A stretch of DNA of 64,000 nucleotides from Uranotaenia lowii (GCF_029784155.1 NC_073693.1:157919519-157983518); one strand, 5' to 3'; counted from the first letter of the stretch, positions 9,991 to 22,031 are shown. A program made the numbers and translations. Notes: generated by a model from the letters alone, not told the origin.

Positions 9991-10238
9991 TCTTTAATAA
10001 AAAAAATTATTGAACAGGGTGATTTGCAAATCATTGAACAGCTAAGCACATGATTTGAGGTTTTATGCGGTATTTTAGTCATTTCAATCGAATTCAGACG
10101 ATTTTTTTGTCGATTGCACTCATAAAGGATTGGTCAACAAGATCCAAAAGTTCAAGTGACCAAAAAAAGTGACATCAAAATTTAAAAAATCATTTAAAAC
10201 AGCTTGACTGTACCCAATAGTTGCACAGGCAAAATATA

Positions 10239-11528
10239 AAGGGTGATACGGTCAAAATTTGGTCAATATAAACTTGACGTATTTCTTTCAATTTTGCATT
10301 TAAAAAACCTGAATACCCCTCATTTTGAAGGTGTGTGTGTGTGTGTAGAATGTTGCTCCTATTTTGTATTTTGGAATTCTTCAGTTGTCAAAATGCCGTC
10401 TAAGGAAGAAGAGCAGCGTATCAAAATTTTGCTCGCGCATCGCGAAAATCCGAGCTACTCGCACGCAAAGCTGGCAAAATCGCTAAAAGTTGCCAAATCA
10501 ACCGTTACAAATGTAATTGAAGTGTTTGTCGACAGCCAGGAAGTCTGGATCGGGAGGAAATCAAAAACCGGAAGCCGCTGAGACGACACAGAGAGTTGCC
10601 GGTAGTTTCAAGCGAAACCCTAACCTCTCTCTCCGAGATGCCGCAAATAAGCTGAGTGTATCGTCTACAACCGTGCAACGAGCCAAAAAACGAGCCGGAC
10701 CATCGACTTACAAGAAGGTAGTGACTCCAAATCGCGATGATAAACAAAATACGACGGCCAAAGCGCGATCCCGGAGGCTGTACACGACGATGCTGACGAA
10801 GTTTGACTGCGTGGTAATGGACGACGAAACCTGCGTCAAAGCCGACTACAAGCAGCTTCCGGGACAGGAGTTTTATACGGCAAAAGGAAGGGGAAAGGTA
10901 GCAGATATTTTCAAGCACATGAAACTGTCAAAGTTTGCGAAGAAATATCTGGTTTGGCAAGCCATCTGTACCTGTGGCTTGAAAAGCAGCATTTTCATAG
11001 CTTCCGGGACTGTCAACCAAGAAATTTACGTGAAAGAGTGTTTGAATAAACGTCTACTGCCTTTCCTGAAGAAACACGTTTGTTCGGTACTGTTTTGGCC
11101 GGATTTGGCATCTTGCCATTACGGTAAAAAGGCCATGGAGTGGTACGCCGCCAACAACGTGCAGGTGGTTCCCAAGGACAAGAACCCTCCCAACACGCCA
11201 GAGCTCCGCCCAATTGAGAAATACTGGGCTATTGTCAAGCGGAACTTAGAGAAGACCAAAAAAACTGCTAAGGACGAGCAGCAGTTCAAGGCAAACTGGC
11301 TTTCTGCGGCGAAGAAGGTGGACAAGGTGGCTGTACAAAATCTGATGGCAGGGGTTAAGCGTAAGGCCCGGCAATTCGGATTTGGAAAAGCGGAAGCCTA
11401 ACTGAATATTTTTCCTGAATTTTATACAGATTAAACTTGAAATAGAAATTTAATTTGATTTTTTAAATAAACGATTTCACCGATTTACACGCGTTTTCCC
11501 TTGACCAAATTTTGACCGTATCACCCTT
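10239..11528 (+). mobile_element. Tc1/mariner element, ITmDD37E type
   Basis: A 28-bp perfect terminal inverted repeat lies at 10239-10266 and 11501-11528, beginning AAGGGTGATACGG. TA dinucleotides flank it on both sides (10237-10238, 11529-11530), as expected of this superfamily. The element is 1290 bp, a normal full length, and carries one transposase frame broken once. Perfect repeats and the nearly intact gene point to a recent arrival. Confidence 0.93.
10393..11401 (+). pseudogene. ITmDD37E mariner transposase with one frameshift
   Basis: The start at 10393 (ATG, MPSKEEEQRIKILL) gives an N-terminal helix-turn-helix region. The frame is lost between about 10517 and 10540, and the rest is open in the next frame to TAA at 11399-11401. 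The catalytic region is complete: Asp in VVMDDETC near 10820, Asp in WPDLASCHY (codon 11102) and Glu in RPIEKYW (codon 11216). Exactly 37 residues separate the last two, which defines the DD37E group described from mosquitoes. A second helix-turn-helix lies around LRDAANKLSVSSTTVQRA. The break separates the first DNA-binding half from the rest, so no normal enzyme is expected unless the frameshift is a sequencing error. Confidence 0.9.
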
Positions 11529-11530
11529 TA

Positions 11531-12599
11531 TATATATCGTTCCTAATGTTGGCCGATTTTTTCCAATGGTTGAACATTTTAAAAACCTTCCTAAGGCTCA
11601 GCCAACATCTGGTCGAATAGGTTGATATTTGTTACGGAAGGTTATTATGAGAACTTCTAGTTCAAATGAAATCCAATTTGGAGACGGCCCCTTTTGAGAA
11701 GGGTTCTTTCATATAAACAATACACAATGGGAAAATTCGTACACAAAATCGAAAAAAACACGAAGCTGCCGGTTTGAAAGTCTGAAATATCATTCATCAC
11801 ACGTGAAATTTCCTCAGAAATTCAAATCTGCCGCTGAATTTAACCGGAGCCATCTGAGTGAAGTGTCATTTGACCTTATTTGCCCACTATTGAGCTTTTT
11901 TTCTTTATATGACCTACTGACATGAAATTTTGTTTCATTGAAATTGCATAGAAGGAACTGAAAGGTATTTAAAACTATTTTTATAGTGCCCATTTACATG
12001 TGAAAGGATTTAAGGACGCGATCTGTTTTGCGCCCCTTTACCCCTATGAAGAAAATTTGATTTTATAAAATAATTACTTTAGGACTCACTTGGAAGATCG
12101 ATATACATAATGTATATCAATGTAAAGCCTTAAAATGGACTCAACCCCGCTTAAAGTTTCAGATCGTTCGTCTTTTCAAAAAGTTAATTTATTTTGAATA
12201 TCTTTTTCATGAAAGTGAGATTATTTGTAATAAACGTAACCTCTGCAGCATGTCATGTAGCTTATGTAGGCAAAGTAAGAAGTTGTAATCCGAAAGGCTA
12301 TATTTTAGATACATTTTTGAACAGATTGTACAGATTAGGGGGAAAGTTCATATAACGCCCCATGTAGCTAATACGTGCCACTCGTGTTTTCAAGAAACTG
12401 TAACATTTTAAGCCTGTGAAATACTACCAATGTGTTTTAAATACAGCGATTTGCCTTGGCAAGTAGGATTTTTTCCTTAAATTGTCCCTGTTTCGTGAAA
12501 ATTTCACATTTCACTAAGGTGTCATTTAGCAAAGAAAAATGAATACGAGAGAATAACCTAAAATATGACACTAAACACACTAAAAATCAAACTAAACTC
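11531..12599. other. No gene recognised
   Basis: AT-rich sequence between the mariner element and the next LINE tail. It may include noncoding parts of other repeats, but no terminal repeats or coding frame could be defined. Confidence 0.35.
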
Positions 12600-13441
12600 G
12601 CTAAAATGCTTTTAATGGATATGTTTTATCACGGCCCATGCGCTCAATATAACGAAAAAAGCAATTCGCAGCAAACCCAACGTGTACATCATAACATAGT
12701 ATATGAGCAAACCAGCCACGCGTACGAGCTTCGAAATTCGGCAGCTCTAGTAATGAGCAGACCAAACAGTGAAATGTCACGGAAAGCATTTCCTTACTAC
12801 AGCAAACATCTTTATAACGCAGTCCCCAGAACACTCAGAGATGAACAAAATCCTCAAAAATTCAAAACGATGCTTAAACGTCACATCAGAAATAAAATAG
12901 AATCTTATTTTATTTAAAATCTGACATTGGAACACCCGATGGTTATCAACCGTGAACCATAGTTGATAAGAGCTTCCTTAACAGAGATTTATCTCGCTGG
13001 AAGCACAGTCAACTTCTACCTCCCATCATTCGAGCGCGAAAATAATGACCGCTACCATTTCACCACATCCGTTTAACCACAACATTTTATTTTGCTTATC
13101 TCATTTCCGCCACCACCGCCTCCAACCATCGCCACCAACCACCGCCTCCAACCACCGCCTCCAACCACCGCCATCAACCACCGCCATCAAGCACCGCCTC
13201 CGCAACCAGCGCCAAATATTGAATGTTTACCATGTCATTTACCGAACACAAGTGATACAAAAAATTAAGTGCTAAAAAATGAAAAGAATGAACAAACCTT
13301 ATTGTAAACAAGTTGAAAAAATTTAAAAAAAATAAATAGTGATGAGGAGGTTTTGCGCCCACTGGAGAAGGAGCACTGAAAAAGTTCCACTCCCGCGGGC
13401 TTTTCCCTGCTCACAAATTAAAAAAAAAAAAAAAAAAAAAA
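12600..13441 (+). mobile_element. LINE 3' fragment with poly(A) tail (CR1/L2-like)
   Basis: The frame at 12606-12917 reads SHAYELRNSAALVMSRPNSE and then FPYYSKHLYNAVPRTLRDEQ, ending with a Lys/Arg-rich helix and stop. This is the typical last 80-100 residues of a CR1/L2-type LINE protein. About 500 bp of 3' UTR follow, including a short CACCGCCTCCAAC minisatellite, then an uninterrupted A-run at about 13420-13441. The 5' part of the element is missing, as usual for LINE insertions. Confidence 0.65.
13108..13205 (+). repeat. CCGCC/CCAAC minisatellite in a LINE 3' UTR
   Basis: Degenerate 12-13-bp units of the form ACCACCGCCTCCA repeat about seven times. The array is C-rich on the plus strand and stands out from the AT-rich surroundings. 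Confidence 0.7.
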
Positions 13442-13734
13442 TTATTTTTGAAAACGGCCAATTTTCATTGAAAGTGAACAAAAAGTGTAAAAACCACTTC
13501 TCAGGAAAAATTCAGCCCAAATAAATCAACTTTGATAGTTTTTAAATTTCATTTAGTCCATATTTTGTTAAAAATCCTGGAGTAATGAATGTTAAGCTTG
13601 AAGAGAAAATCGCTTTTATTGGCGAAAACACAAAATGGTTTATACGTCGCTTCCTCATAACACGGCAGGATTGGCATAGAGGCTGAATTTTGGGTGTAGT
13701 TTATCTAAAGGTTCTTTTATCGATTTAACTTTCG

Positions 13735-13875
13735 ATTAATTTCTGGGGTTTGACAAAATTAGCCGGGTTATTGCCCGGATTTTTGGTAGTGAATTTTGAA
13801 ATCAAATGCACGGATTTTGACAGGTTTGTTTTGAAAAGTGCCCAGATACGTGCGAAGAAAAAATCTGGTAACCTT
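13735..13875 (-). repeat. CCGGGCA-family repeat, fragment
   Basis: Minus-strand end of the same family as the copy at 54552: it starts AAGGTTACCAGA at about 13875 and carries the AAATCCGGGCAATAACCCGG motif. Only about 140 bp remain. Confidence 0.5.
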
Positions 13876-14052
13876 AATTTAACCTAATGCATTTGTTTTG
13901 CAATTTCTTAATTTAGAAGAGAAATTTTTTGCTGTCGTTTATTCTTCCCTTTTTCTTTCTTTCTCGTTTAAAAACCTTACTGATTCTATCGAATAGATCT
14001 TGTGTCTCAAATATCCTCGCTTCCGTGAAATACATTTTACAGTATAAGATAA

Positions 14053-14480
14053 GGTTACCAGAATTTTTTTCAGTACGTATCCGGTCAATCTATTATATAA
14101 AAACCGGGCAAAACCGAGCATTCGATTTCAAATTGACGACCATAAATCTGGGCAATATCCGGGCAAATTTTCTCAAAATTCAGAAGTTCCTCAACGAAAA
14201 TCAAGAAAAAAAATGAATTTTTTTTTTATCAAAACTTATCGAAAGATTTTGAACCGTATTTTTAGCTTCCAAAAAAAACTTTCATGATTATTTTTATAAA
14301 ACTTGTTCAAAAAATTTCGTTTTGGAGGTGTTTGTTGTTTTTTTTTGTTTAGTTAGCCAAAATGACGTGAATAAATCCGGGCAAATCCGGGCATTTTTCA
14401 ATGAAATCTGGGCATTTTTCAATGAAATCCGGGCAACCGGGCCGGGCGGGACTATTCTTAAATTTAGTATTAAATACAGA
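14053..14480 (+). repeat. CCGGGCA-family repeat
   Basis: Begins AAGGTTACCAGAATT near 14053 and contains repeated CCGGGCA motifs around 14105, 14150-14165, 14380-14445. It aligns by eye with copies at 37500, 44605 (inverted), 50960 and 54552. The right end is replaced by sequence leading into a hairpin. Confidence 0.6.
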
Positions 14481-14484
14481 CCGA

Positions 14485-14533
14485 GTTCGATTTTGGCAAC
14501 ACGCCCGAACATTTTGTGTTGCCAAAATCGAAC
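14485..14533. repeat. Perfect 18-bp stem hairpin
   Basis: GTTCGATTTTGGCAACAC (14485-14502) is followed by a 13-nt loop and its exact reverse complement (14516-14533). A related single arm with ATCGAACGG occurs near 41975, so this belongs to a dispersed repeat. Confidence 0.75.
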
Positions 14534-14704
14534 GGTTTTTTTTCTCAACTTTTTTTCGGTTTCGGTCATTTTTTATTTTTTTCATCATGGTTTTAATGCA
14601 TTTTGCACTTTTCTTGTTTAAGTTTAAAATGTTTGTTTTCATTTGTCATATTTGCTGTTTTTGTTATTCTTCATCATTTTTTAGTTGTTTTTTGTTATTT
14701 TCAG

Positions 14705-15204
14705 NNNNNNNNNNNNNNNNNNNNNNNNNNNNNNNNNNNNNNNNNNNNNNNNNNNNNNNNNNNNNNNNNNNNNNNNNNNNNNNNNNNNNNNNNNNNNNNN
14801 NNNNNNNNNNNNNNNNNNNNNNNNNNNNNNNNNNNNNNNNNNNNNNNNNNNNNNNNNNNNNNNNNNNNNNNNNNNNNNNNNNNNNNNNNNNNNNNNNNNN
14901 NNNNNNNNNNNNNNNNNNNNNNNNNNNNNNNNNNNNNNNNNNNNNNNNNNNNNNNNNNNNNNNNNNNNNNNNNNNNNNNNNNNNNNNNNNNNNNNNNNNN
15001 NNNNNNNNNNNNNNNNNNNNNNNNNNNNNNNNNNNNNNNNNNNNNNNNNNNNNNNNNNNNNNNNNNNNNNNNNNNNNNNNNNNNNNNNNNNNNNNNNNNN
15101 NNNNNNNNNNNNNNNNNNNNNNNNNNNNNNNNNNNNNNNNNNNNNNNNNNNNNNNNNNNNNNNNNNNNNNNNNNNNNNNNNNNNNNNNNNNNNNNNNNNN
15201 NNNN
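14705..15204. other. Assembly gap (500 N)
   Basis: Exactly 500 unknown bases, a round size that usually marks a scaffold join of estimated or arbitrary length. Nothing can be said about its content. Confidence 0.99.
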
Positions 15205-18200
15205 AATTGCAATTACGATCAGGACGGCTTCTAGAAAATCAGGACACCGCTGGGAGCTTTGATTCGGAAAGTAGCATCTTTTTTCGTGAACGTACCAAGT
15301 ATAAACGGATATAGCTCTCGAATTCTCCTCAGCACATTGGGCAACAGATTTTTCCGGAGAAAGGAATTCTCTTCATCAGCGGATGTGAATGCTCTCGCTC
15401 ACTCTTATGTGTTGAAAATTTCACTCTTCATTTCAGTGCGATTTATCTCTCCCCGCACCGATTGGGGGAGCAGGCGAAAAAAATTGCACTCTCTTTCACT
15501 GGACAAGCCGATCTGAGGAGTTTTGCCACCCATGCTCAAAGGTAATGGGAAGTATAAAAGTTTCTCTAGTACTTCTCATCACCTTTGAAAATGTGATAAT
15601 TTTCAGGCACGAAGATGTGCCAAGACGAATTAAAAATATTAGATTTGACTTTTTTGTCTTTTTATAGAGACTTTGGCTCATATGCTTCATTAAATAGGCT
15701 AGTTCGAAACAGGCTAGTTCATAGAACATGTTAACAATAACAAGAAACTAACCCAAATGGTAGATTTCTCATACGGCAACAAGTCTGATAACTCCTTCAT
15801 TCAAATGATATTCTCTTCAAAATAGCTTTGCCGTGTCTTATAAATGATACGAAACTGTTCATTATTTTTTATTAAGAATCAACTCAGGAACTTTATTTGC
15901 ACACTCCAGTTAAGGTCGTTAGGAAAAATTACCATAAAAACTGAACTCACTTTAGTCTCCCACTGTCTCAGGTGGCAGGCATACAGGAATTGATGCATTA
16001 ATGAAGCCGACCCTTTTAAGGTCTTTTCCGGTTGAAGGCACAGCATTATTTCTAATATCACATTCAAACTTATTTTTCCCAATTCCCAAGGTTATCACAG
16101 AGCTCAATTTTAATCGTGATCAATTGAGCCTTCCCGAAAACTTTTCACTCGTCGTTGGTAGAACTAACAAGTTCAAACTTCACAACCCGAACAACACGTA
16201 ACACGACTTAATCACTGGGCCGAATTCCAAGCAATGAAATTGCCCTCAGACGAGCGGCCGGCTGTTATTTTTCCCGCCCCTAAAAAGCCTGTAATATGTT
16301 TGATACACCAACACCGACGCTAAATAAACTTTCCGGCCAAGATTGATAGCTCCTCTAACATGTGTCTGTAACTGTGTACTTTGTAACACTCAAGTCCGTC
16401 CGATAGTTTCCGCTCAAAGTGCAGCAGGGCCAAAAGAGCACGGAAATAAAAATCCCAACCCAACGTAAACGTTTTCTCGTTTTTGTTCCGCTCGAGCAGC
16501 ACTCCAAAAACGCTGTGACGCCTCTAGTCGCGATTGGAGGCGTTTTTATAATATCGGTATCTCGAATTACAAATACAATCTTAGTTTGAACGACTATCAG
16601 GCAGGAATCGTCATACATGCTTAGGGATGTGTGGCAGGACAGATAACGTACTATCAGTCAGCTGAAAGATGTGATTGCGGGTGAGAGAGCTGAGTAAATC
16701 AACAACCCTGTCCTAGTGGGAATGAGCAAAAAGTCTTGTCTTTGAACAAATCAAACAATCTTACTGCAATCACTGATTAGTGTAGCGCTGTCGCTTATCG
16801 CTAACGTGGGTGTCGACTGTTTGGTCTGGTTAGCAAGATTATTTTCATTAGTGGAAGGCAAACCCCTTGAAATGACTTTCCTTACGAAAGGGTCAAATTG
16901 CAAACTGCTTTATCTATTTTGTTTTTAATTTTAAAAAGATGCATTCTTCAAAATATTTAGTTGAAATTCTCAAATGTTTTAAATATGATATGAATTAAAA
17001 GAGGAAATTTGGGTTTTTCGTTTATGTCTGAGTAGTTCACAGTTTTTGTTGTTTTGTTACGAAAAACGCGGATGTGATCATTAGAGTGACCCAGATCAGT
17101 CTATTTTCCGAAATATTACATTCTGCAGACTCTATTTATTCACTAGCCTATAAGAAGGTTACTTGCATGATTTGAACCGTATCGGATAACAGAAACGGAT
17201 TTCACAGAAAGCCTTGGGAGCTTTGGGATTTTTTTTTCGGCAGAAGCATGAAAAACTGGTTTATAAGCAATAACTTTTTAAATGACAACCTTTGAATGAG
17301 TTTAGTTGTTTTGAAAGCAGAGATTATGATAAACATTTCTCTAGAAACCCGTATCTCAAATTGATTTTTTACAAAAAAATATTACGATTCGAACGTATTC
17401 TTAAATTCTGAAAACTAAACTTATGAAAATACGACAAACGAGAGTTAAACGACAATTTGCGACCAAATCAACCTTGAAATGCTTGCCTTTTCGTCAACAA
17501 AGGAACAATTTCAAACATGTTTAATGGATTTTTTTAGCTTAACTCTCCAAAGCTGCTCGGGTCAATATGGCCGAAGTGCACATTTCAAATATCATATTCA
17601 TCATTCCAATATACCGAAGGAATGAGATTTTCGAGACTAAGTATGTTGTATGAAAATAATATTCAAATTCGAGTTTTAAAAAAGAGATACAGCGAAGCAA
17701 TGCAAAAGTTGAATGTCGTTTTTTTAATTAGGTTTTTTTTCTACCGAAAGATCCGACATAGCGGTCAAAACTTACATGGGACCTTAACATGTTTATATAT
17801 CGTTGGAAAGATTTATTCTTGACAATTTCAAAAATCTATAGGATACTTAAATATAACAAAGCTGTCAATAGTGCTAAATATTTTAAGAATAAAATGGTTG
17901 TTTCTGCACTTTTTTTTCATTTGAAAACAATTTCTGAGAACCCGGTTTAACATATCGACTTTATTTTGAATATCGAAAAACTAGAATCAATTACCTACAC
18001 AGTGAATCTAAAATCAACAAAATCGATCAACATATGCGGCTAGGGGATCGTAAATAATCTACAGGTAAAATATGCTCGAAGCGGATATTTTGCAAACAGC
18101 CTTATAGAGTTATGAACCTCAGCCTTTAAATTTAGTTTTGATTACAAATTTTTAAATATTCTTGCCCCCTGAATCACTGCTTAACCTTTTAATGCATGAC

Positions 18201-18410
18201 TATTTTTTAAATGAGAATATAAGTTGTTGATTCAGTGAAATGATAACAATTTAATTCGAATAACACAACTGAACAGGTTTGAAGTCGTTATTTTTTTTTC
18301 TTCACTTTTATGTTTTCTATTGTCTTCTTTTACAGTGGATCAATGAAAAATTGGATTCCAGCAAAGATCTCTCAGTATCAAGATAGTCGACCTGTCGTTT
18401 TCTCGAATAA
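15205..18410. other. No gene recognised; weak promoter-like spots
   Basis: This stretch has moderately GC-rich segments (15240-15560, 16200-16620) in AT-rich DNA. A TATAAAAACG box lies on the minus strand at 16541-16550, next to a short GACGCCTC/GAGGCGT inverted repeat, and GTATAAAAG lies on the plus strand near 15553. Neither can be linked to an exon. From 16860 to 18400 nothing is seen. Confidence 0.3.
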
Positions 18411-18412
18411 AT

Positions 18413-18451
18413 CGTTGGCGACGCTAAAACAATGTTTTAGCGTCGCCAACG
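18413..18451. repeat. 39-bp perfect palindrome
   Basis: CGTTGGCGACGCTAAAACA, one central A, then the exact reverse complement. It is GC-rich for this region. No flanking duplication was found. Confidence 0.85.
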
Positions 18452-18543
18452 TGGGATGAAATGGGATCTAAGCTTTACAGCTTTCTTCTCAGGCATTGCA
18501 GCTTTGCATTTAAGCCTTGAGTTGCCAAAATTTCAGGGAAGCC

Positions 18544-18737
18544 TTTTTTTTTGTTTCGATTATAGTTGTTTTACCATCTTTATGGCATTCGCGACTTTAT
18601 CAACATTGCAGTTGGCGGATCGTTATTGAAAAACTTATCCGGTACAGCTGTGTTCGATGTTTACTCTTGGGCTCGAACTCGCGGACATCGGCTCAGGAGA
18701 CAACAGACTTGCCAACTGAGCTATATCTCAAGCCCAC
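18544..18737 (-). mobile_element. tRNA-derived SINE with 12-bp target duplication
   Basis: The minus strand carries RNA polymerase III promoter boxes: A box TAGCTCAGTTGG (plus-strand 18712-18723) and B box GAGTTCGAGCCC (18669-18680), spaced as in a tRNA gene. A unique body and an A-rich tail at the left end follow. The insertion is bounded by a perfect 12-bp direct repeat TTCAGGGAAGCC at 18532-18543 and 18738-18749, so its 194-bp extent is exact. It is not a functional tRNA gene because the anticodon arm and 3' half depart from a cloverleaf. Confidence 0.88.
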
Positions 18738-18766
18738 TTCAGGGAAGCCGATAAGATCAAAAAAAC

Positions 18767-19000
18767 ACTAGAAATCGAGATTCGGGAACGTAAGTGGTAA
18801 TGGATTGGGCAAACGCTGCGAAGAGATGAGAACGAGATTTGCAGAGAGGCGTTTAACTGGAATCCAGATGGGCATCGAAGAAGAGGCAGACCCAGAAGAC
18901 GCTGGCTCCGGATCGTCAGTGAAGATATTTTATCTCAGCCCTATGCGTCGGTCAATCGGCGCCGGACCCTTGGGTCATGAAAATTGGGAAGTGACATTGA
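18767..19000 (+). pseudogene. RTE-like LINE relic, C-terminal fragment
   Basis: The plus strand reads LEIEIRERKW, a TAA stop, then WIGQTLRRDENEICREAFNW and NPDGHRRRGRPRRRWLRIV before stopping at about 18980. The arginine-rich RRRGRPRRRW block with WIG upstream marks the C-terminus of the same family as the relics at 2038 and 25097. It lies about 20 bp after the SINE's right duplication. Confidence 0.7.
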
Positions 19001-19249
19001 GATTTCAGATTTTGAATCCAAAGTATAAAAAAAGTAATTCAATTGAAACTCCACAGAAATAATGTTACAGTTGATTTTTAGAACTTTTGTTATGGTGTGA
19101 TTTGAGCAAAAATACATTTAAAAAACCCAACCCTAATCAAAAATAAACCAACTTGTTCGACCAGATTTGGCCCACTGTATCGAACTTATTTTTGGAAAAA
19201 AACCCGACAGCCCATAGTTCCCGAAAAACTGAAAAGGAAAAAAAACTGG

Positions 19250-20167
19250 TAGGGGAGGAGCGGGCTATATGCGCCTATTAAGCAGAACACTGATTTAATC
19301 AAATATCACGACGAATATGTGTACAAAAACTATATACACGTGTGCAGGCATCTGTTTTCTATACAATGGAGTAATTTTTATGTTAAAATTTTCTTCTGTT
19401 TCCAAGAAAACGATTTTATTATAAGTGTTGTCTAAAATGCCGAACCTCAAACCGTGCGGGCTAAATGCGCCTATTTATGTTTTGAACAAAATTTCCGTTT
19501 TTTGGGCAATATTTCCGTATAATTTCATTGAAACTGCTAGAAAGTAATAATTTCCGTACGAAAAAGCTGAAGTTTTATAAAAAATTATGTATATTATAAT
19601 TTTGTGGAATAAAACAAAAGTTAGGGTTACCATACTATGGAGGTATTTCATCCATGAGAAAAACTTTATTAAATCTGTCTTTAGATCTTCAATTCATTCT
19701 TAAGATGTCATTCAGATCTTAGATTTGAAGGTTCAGTGATAAAAATTATTTATTTATTCTATTTAACCTGTTATTTTACGATGGAGGCATTTTACAAACA
19801 TGATGGGGGCATACAAAAACATTCTATTATTCCACTAAATAATCATTATTAAACGTCCACAAAAGCTGAAATATGATTAGTTTCTTAAGTTCATTTGAGT
19901 AAGAAACAAAAACCATCCTAGTTTTTGTTTTGAGCTTCTTTACGTATAATATTTAAAAGTCGAAATATTACATCAAAATGTATCAAAACCTTGTAGGATT
20001 TTTTAAATTTTTTTGAGTTGGTAAATTCATAAAATTCTTTCTTGCCTTATGTTCTAAGCGTATCACCCTCAAAATGCATTGGTCAGATAAGCTGTCTAGT
20101 CAGCCATTTCGCCAAACAGCCGTAGGGTCATTTAACCCGATAGGCCCATTTAGGAAACCTTTCCCCT
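19250..20167. repeat. Possible MITE with TAGGGG/CCCCTA ends
   Basis: The ends are imperfectly inverted: GTAGGGGAGG with downstream GCGGGCTATATGCGCC at the left, and a right end reading GTAGGGGAAAGG in reverse. Internal sequence repeats the GCGGGCTAAATGCGCCTATT motif near 19458. No coding and no clear target duplication are visible. Confidence 0.35.
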
Positions 20168-20169
20168 AC

Positions 20170-20796
20170 TGTCATCGAGGTTTCCGGAGGTCAGTTTTTG
20201 GAAGAGGAAAAAAGAAAGTGTGGTGCGGAGTCGTTAGTTCGGAGGCGTTTTTTTGCCCGCGAGTCTGCGGAAAGATTCGGGGCTTTTGATCCGCATCCCC
20301 ACGGAGGACAGAAGCGGCGATCGGGGCACAGATGGCCACTCCATCATCGCCGTCTTCGGAGCCAGTTCCCTCAAAAAGGTGCACAGCAGGAAAACAATTT
20401 CAGCAACATCATCCGACAAGTGCGCTCCATCGGTTCGATACCAGCCACACCTCCGGCTGCTTGGGAGATGCTGCACCAGCAGCAGAACAAGAACTCCAGC
20501 AACGACATCCGGCACGGCAAGGTCGTGCGCGCCATCGGTGCGATACCAGCCACACCTCCGGCTGTGGAAAGTGCTGCACCAGCAACAAAACAACAACAAC
20601 AACATCCGGCATGGCAATTCGGTGCGTCGCAATCGATGCAAGCAGCAGAGCAACAAGACCAGCAGCAGCATGGCCAGGCGGTCGAGCGTCTCGGAGGCAA
20701 GTACGAGGCCGAAAGTGGGACCATGCATGGTTCCCAGGAAGGCGCCAGACGGACAAGAACCGTAAGTGGAAAAAATACACTCCAAAACTAAAATGA
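20170..20796 (+). CDS. GC-rich coding-like block with splice donor, unassigned
   Basis: All three plus frames are long and open. The first ATG with good context is at 20332 (frame starting MATPSSPSSEPVPSKR). The most protein-like frame (20198-20791) has no early ATG and reads RQVRSIGSIPATPPAAWEML and later AIGAIPATPPAVESAAPATK. An internal duplication of about 115 bp underlies this, and A/G differences between units are silent in that frame. A consensus donor ACC|GTAAGT at 20761/20762 suggests an exon ending there. Poly-Gln/CAG stretches are common. I do not recognise the protein; it could be a host exon or a transposon gag-like piece. Confidence 0.35.
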
Positions 20797-22031
20797 CCAG
20801 AATAGTCGGGAGCTTGGGTGGGTCAAAATAAAAGTGGCCAATTGTGAAATTTAATTAATGTTTTCGTTTTTTTTTGTGGCGACGACCATAAGAACCAACC
20901 ATAATAATAATGAAACAGGAATTGATGATTAAAATTCAAAACCTAAAATTAAATTTAATTCAGAATTACAATTCAATGTTTTAGACTAAAATCATAATTT
21001 CAAATCAAGATTTAAGGAACAAATTACTTATAAAACTTACAATCAAAGCCAAAGCAGGATTGAAAAATTTATAGGTAATTGAAATTCTAAATGTTTATTT
21101 TAGTTTAAAATTTTTAAAACACAAAAAGATATTTTTCATGTAGTGTGTCAAGATATAAACGTGTTAGGCGGATTACAATTTTAAATTAAGAGTAATGTTT
21201 TCATCAGATCAAATATTTAAAAAAAATGTCAAATTGTTTTTTATAAATTTAATAAAAGCTACATTTGAAAACATAAAAATTAAAATGGTGAATAAATGTT
21301 CAAAACGTAGGATCAGTAATTATTAAACAAAAAATCAATTAAGGAATCAAAAAGAGTTATGATCCTTTAACAAAAAAAACTCGAGTTCTTAAAACTATGA
21401 AAATCAATTAAACTGGAGAATCAACCCAATGATTTGAATCTATATTGTAAAATCTAGGAAAAAAACAAAATTAGCGTGAAAATAATCTGAAAATGATCAA
21501 TTGGAGAATTATATTTGACTTCAGGATATTTACTTCAGTAGAGAATAATTTATACCTTTTGATTGATTCAGTTGAAAAAGATTCAATTCGATTTTCAAAT
21601 CTAAAACTGAAATTGGAATTGAAATTCAATAGAAAACTAACAGAGTCGTTTGGTCCAATTTAAGCAACTACAGTAAGTTTTTCAAGTTTGATTATATTTT
21701 TTTCAAATGGGTTTTCGGTGAAAGGACATAGAGTTCTGAAAAAAAAAACGCAAATTTAAATAATGATATCAATTTTGCATTACTTTTACTCATACTGTTG
21801 CTTATAAAGACAACATTGCAGATTGCCCGGTTTTATTAATTTTCTTCCCAGCAAAACCCGATAAATCTCAAAATTCAAATTGAATTTAAATGATTTACTT
21901 CACTTCTTAATACCCGGCATTTACCCAGATAAAATTCTGGATTTTTATCATAAAGTATTTTAGTTAATTCAAATTAACATGAATCTATCCATAAATTGCA
22001 TATTATTAAAATTCCTCACAAGTAATGTAAA
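20797..22031. other. No gene recognised
   Basis: Strongly AT-rich, with many short AAATTTAA-type runs. No terminal repeats or coding frames are seen. Confidence 0.4.

Noticed and set aside
14401..15314. Long open frames across 14401-15314
   Set aside because: They are open only because they run through the 500-N gap.
18660..18740. Functional tRNA gene on the minus strand
   Set aside because: It has A and B boxes but an A-tail and 12-bp duplication around a 194-bp unit, so it is a SINE.
20234..20785. Minus-strand 183-codon frame over the GC-rich block
   Set aside because: The donor site, ATG context and silent differences between repeat units favour the plus strand; the minus peptide is a Leu/Cys-rich reading of CAG repeats.
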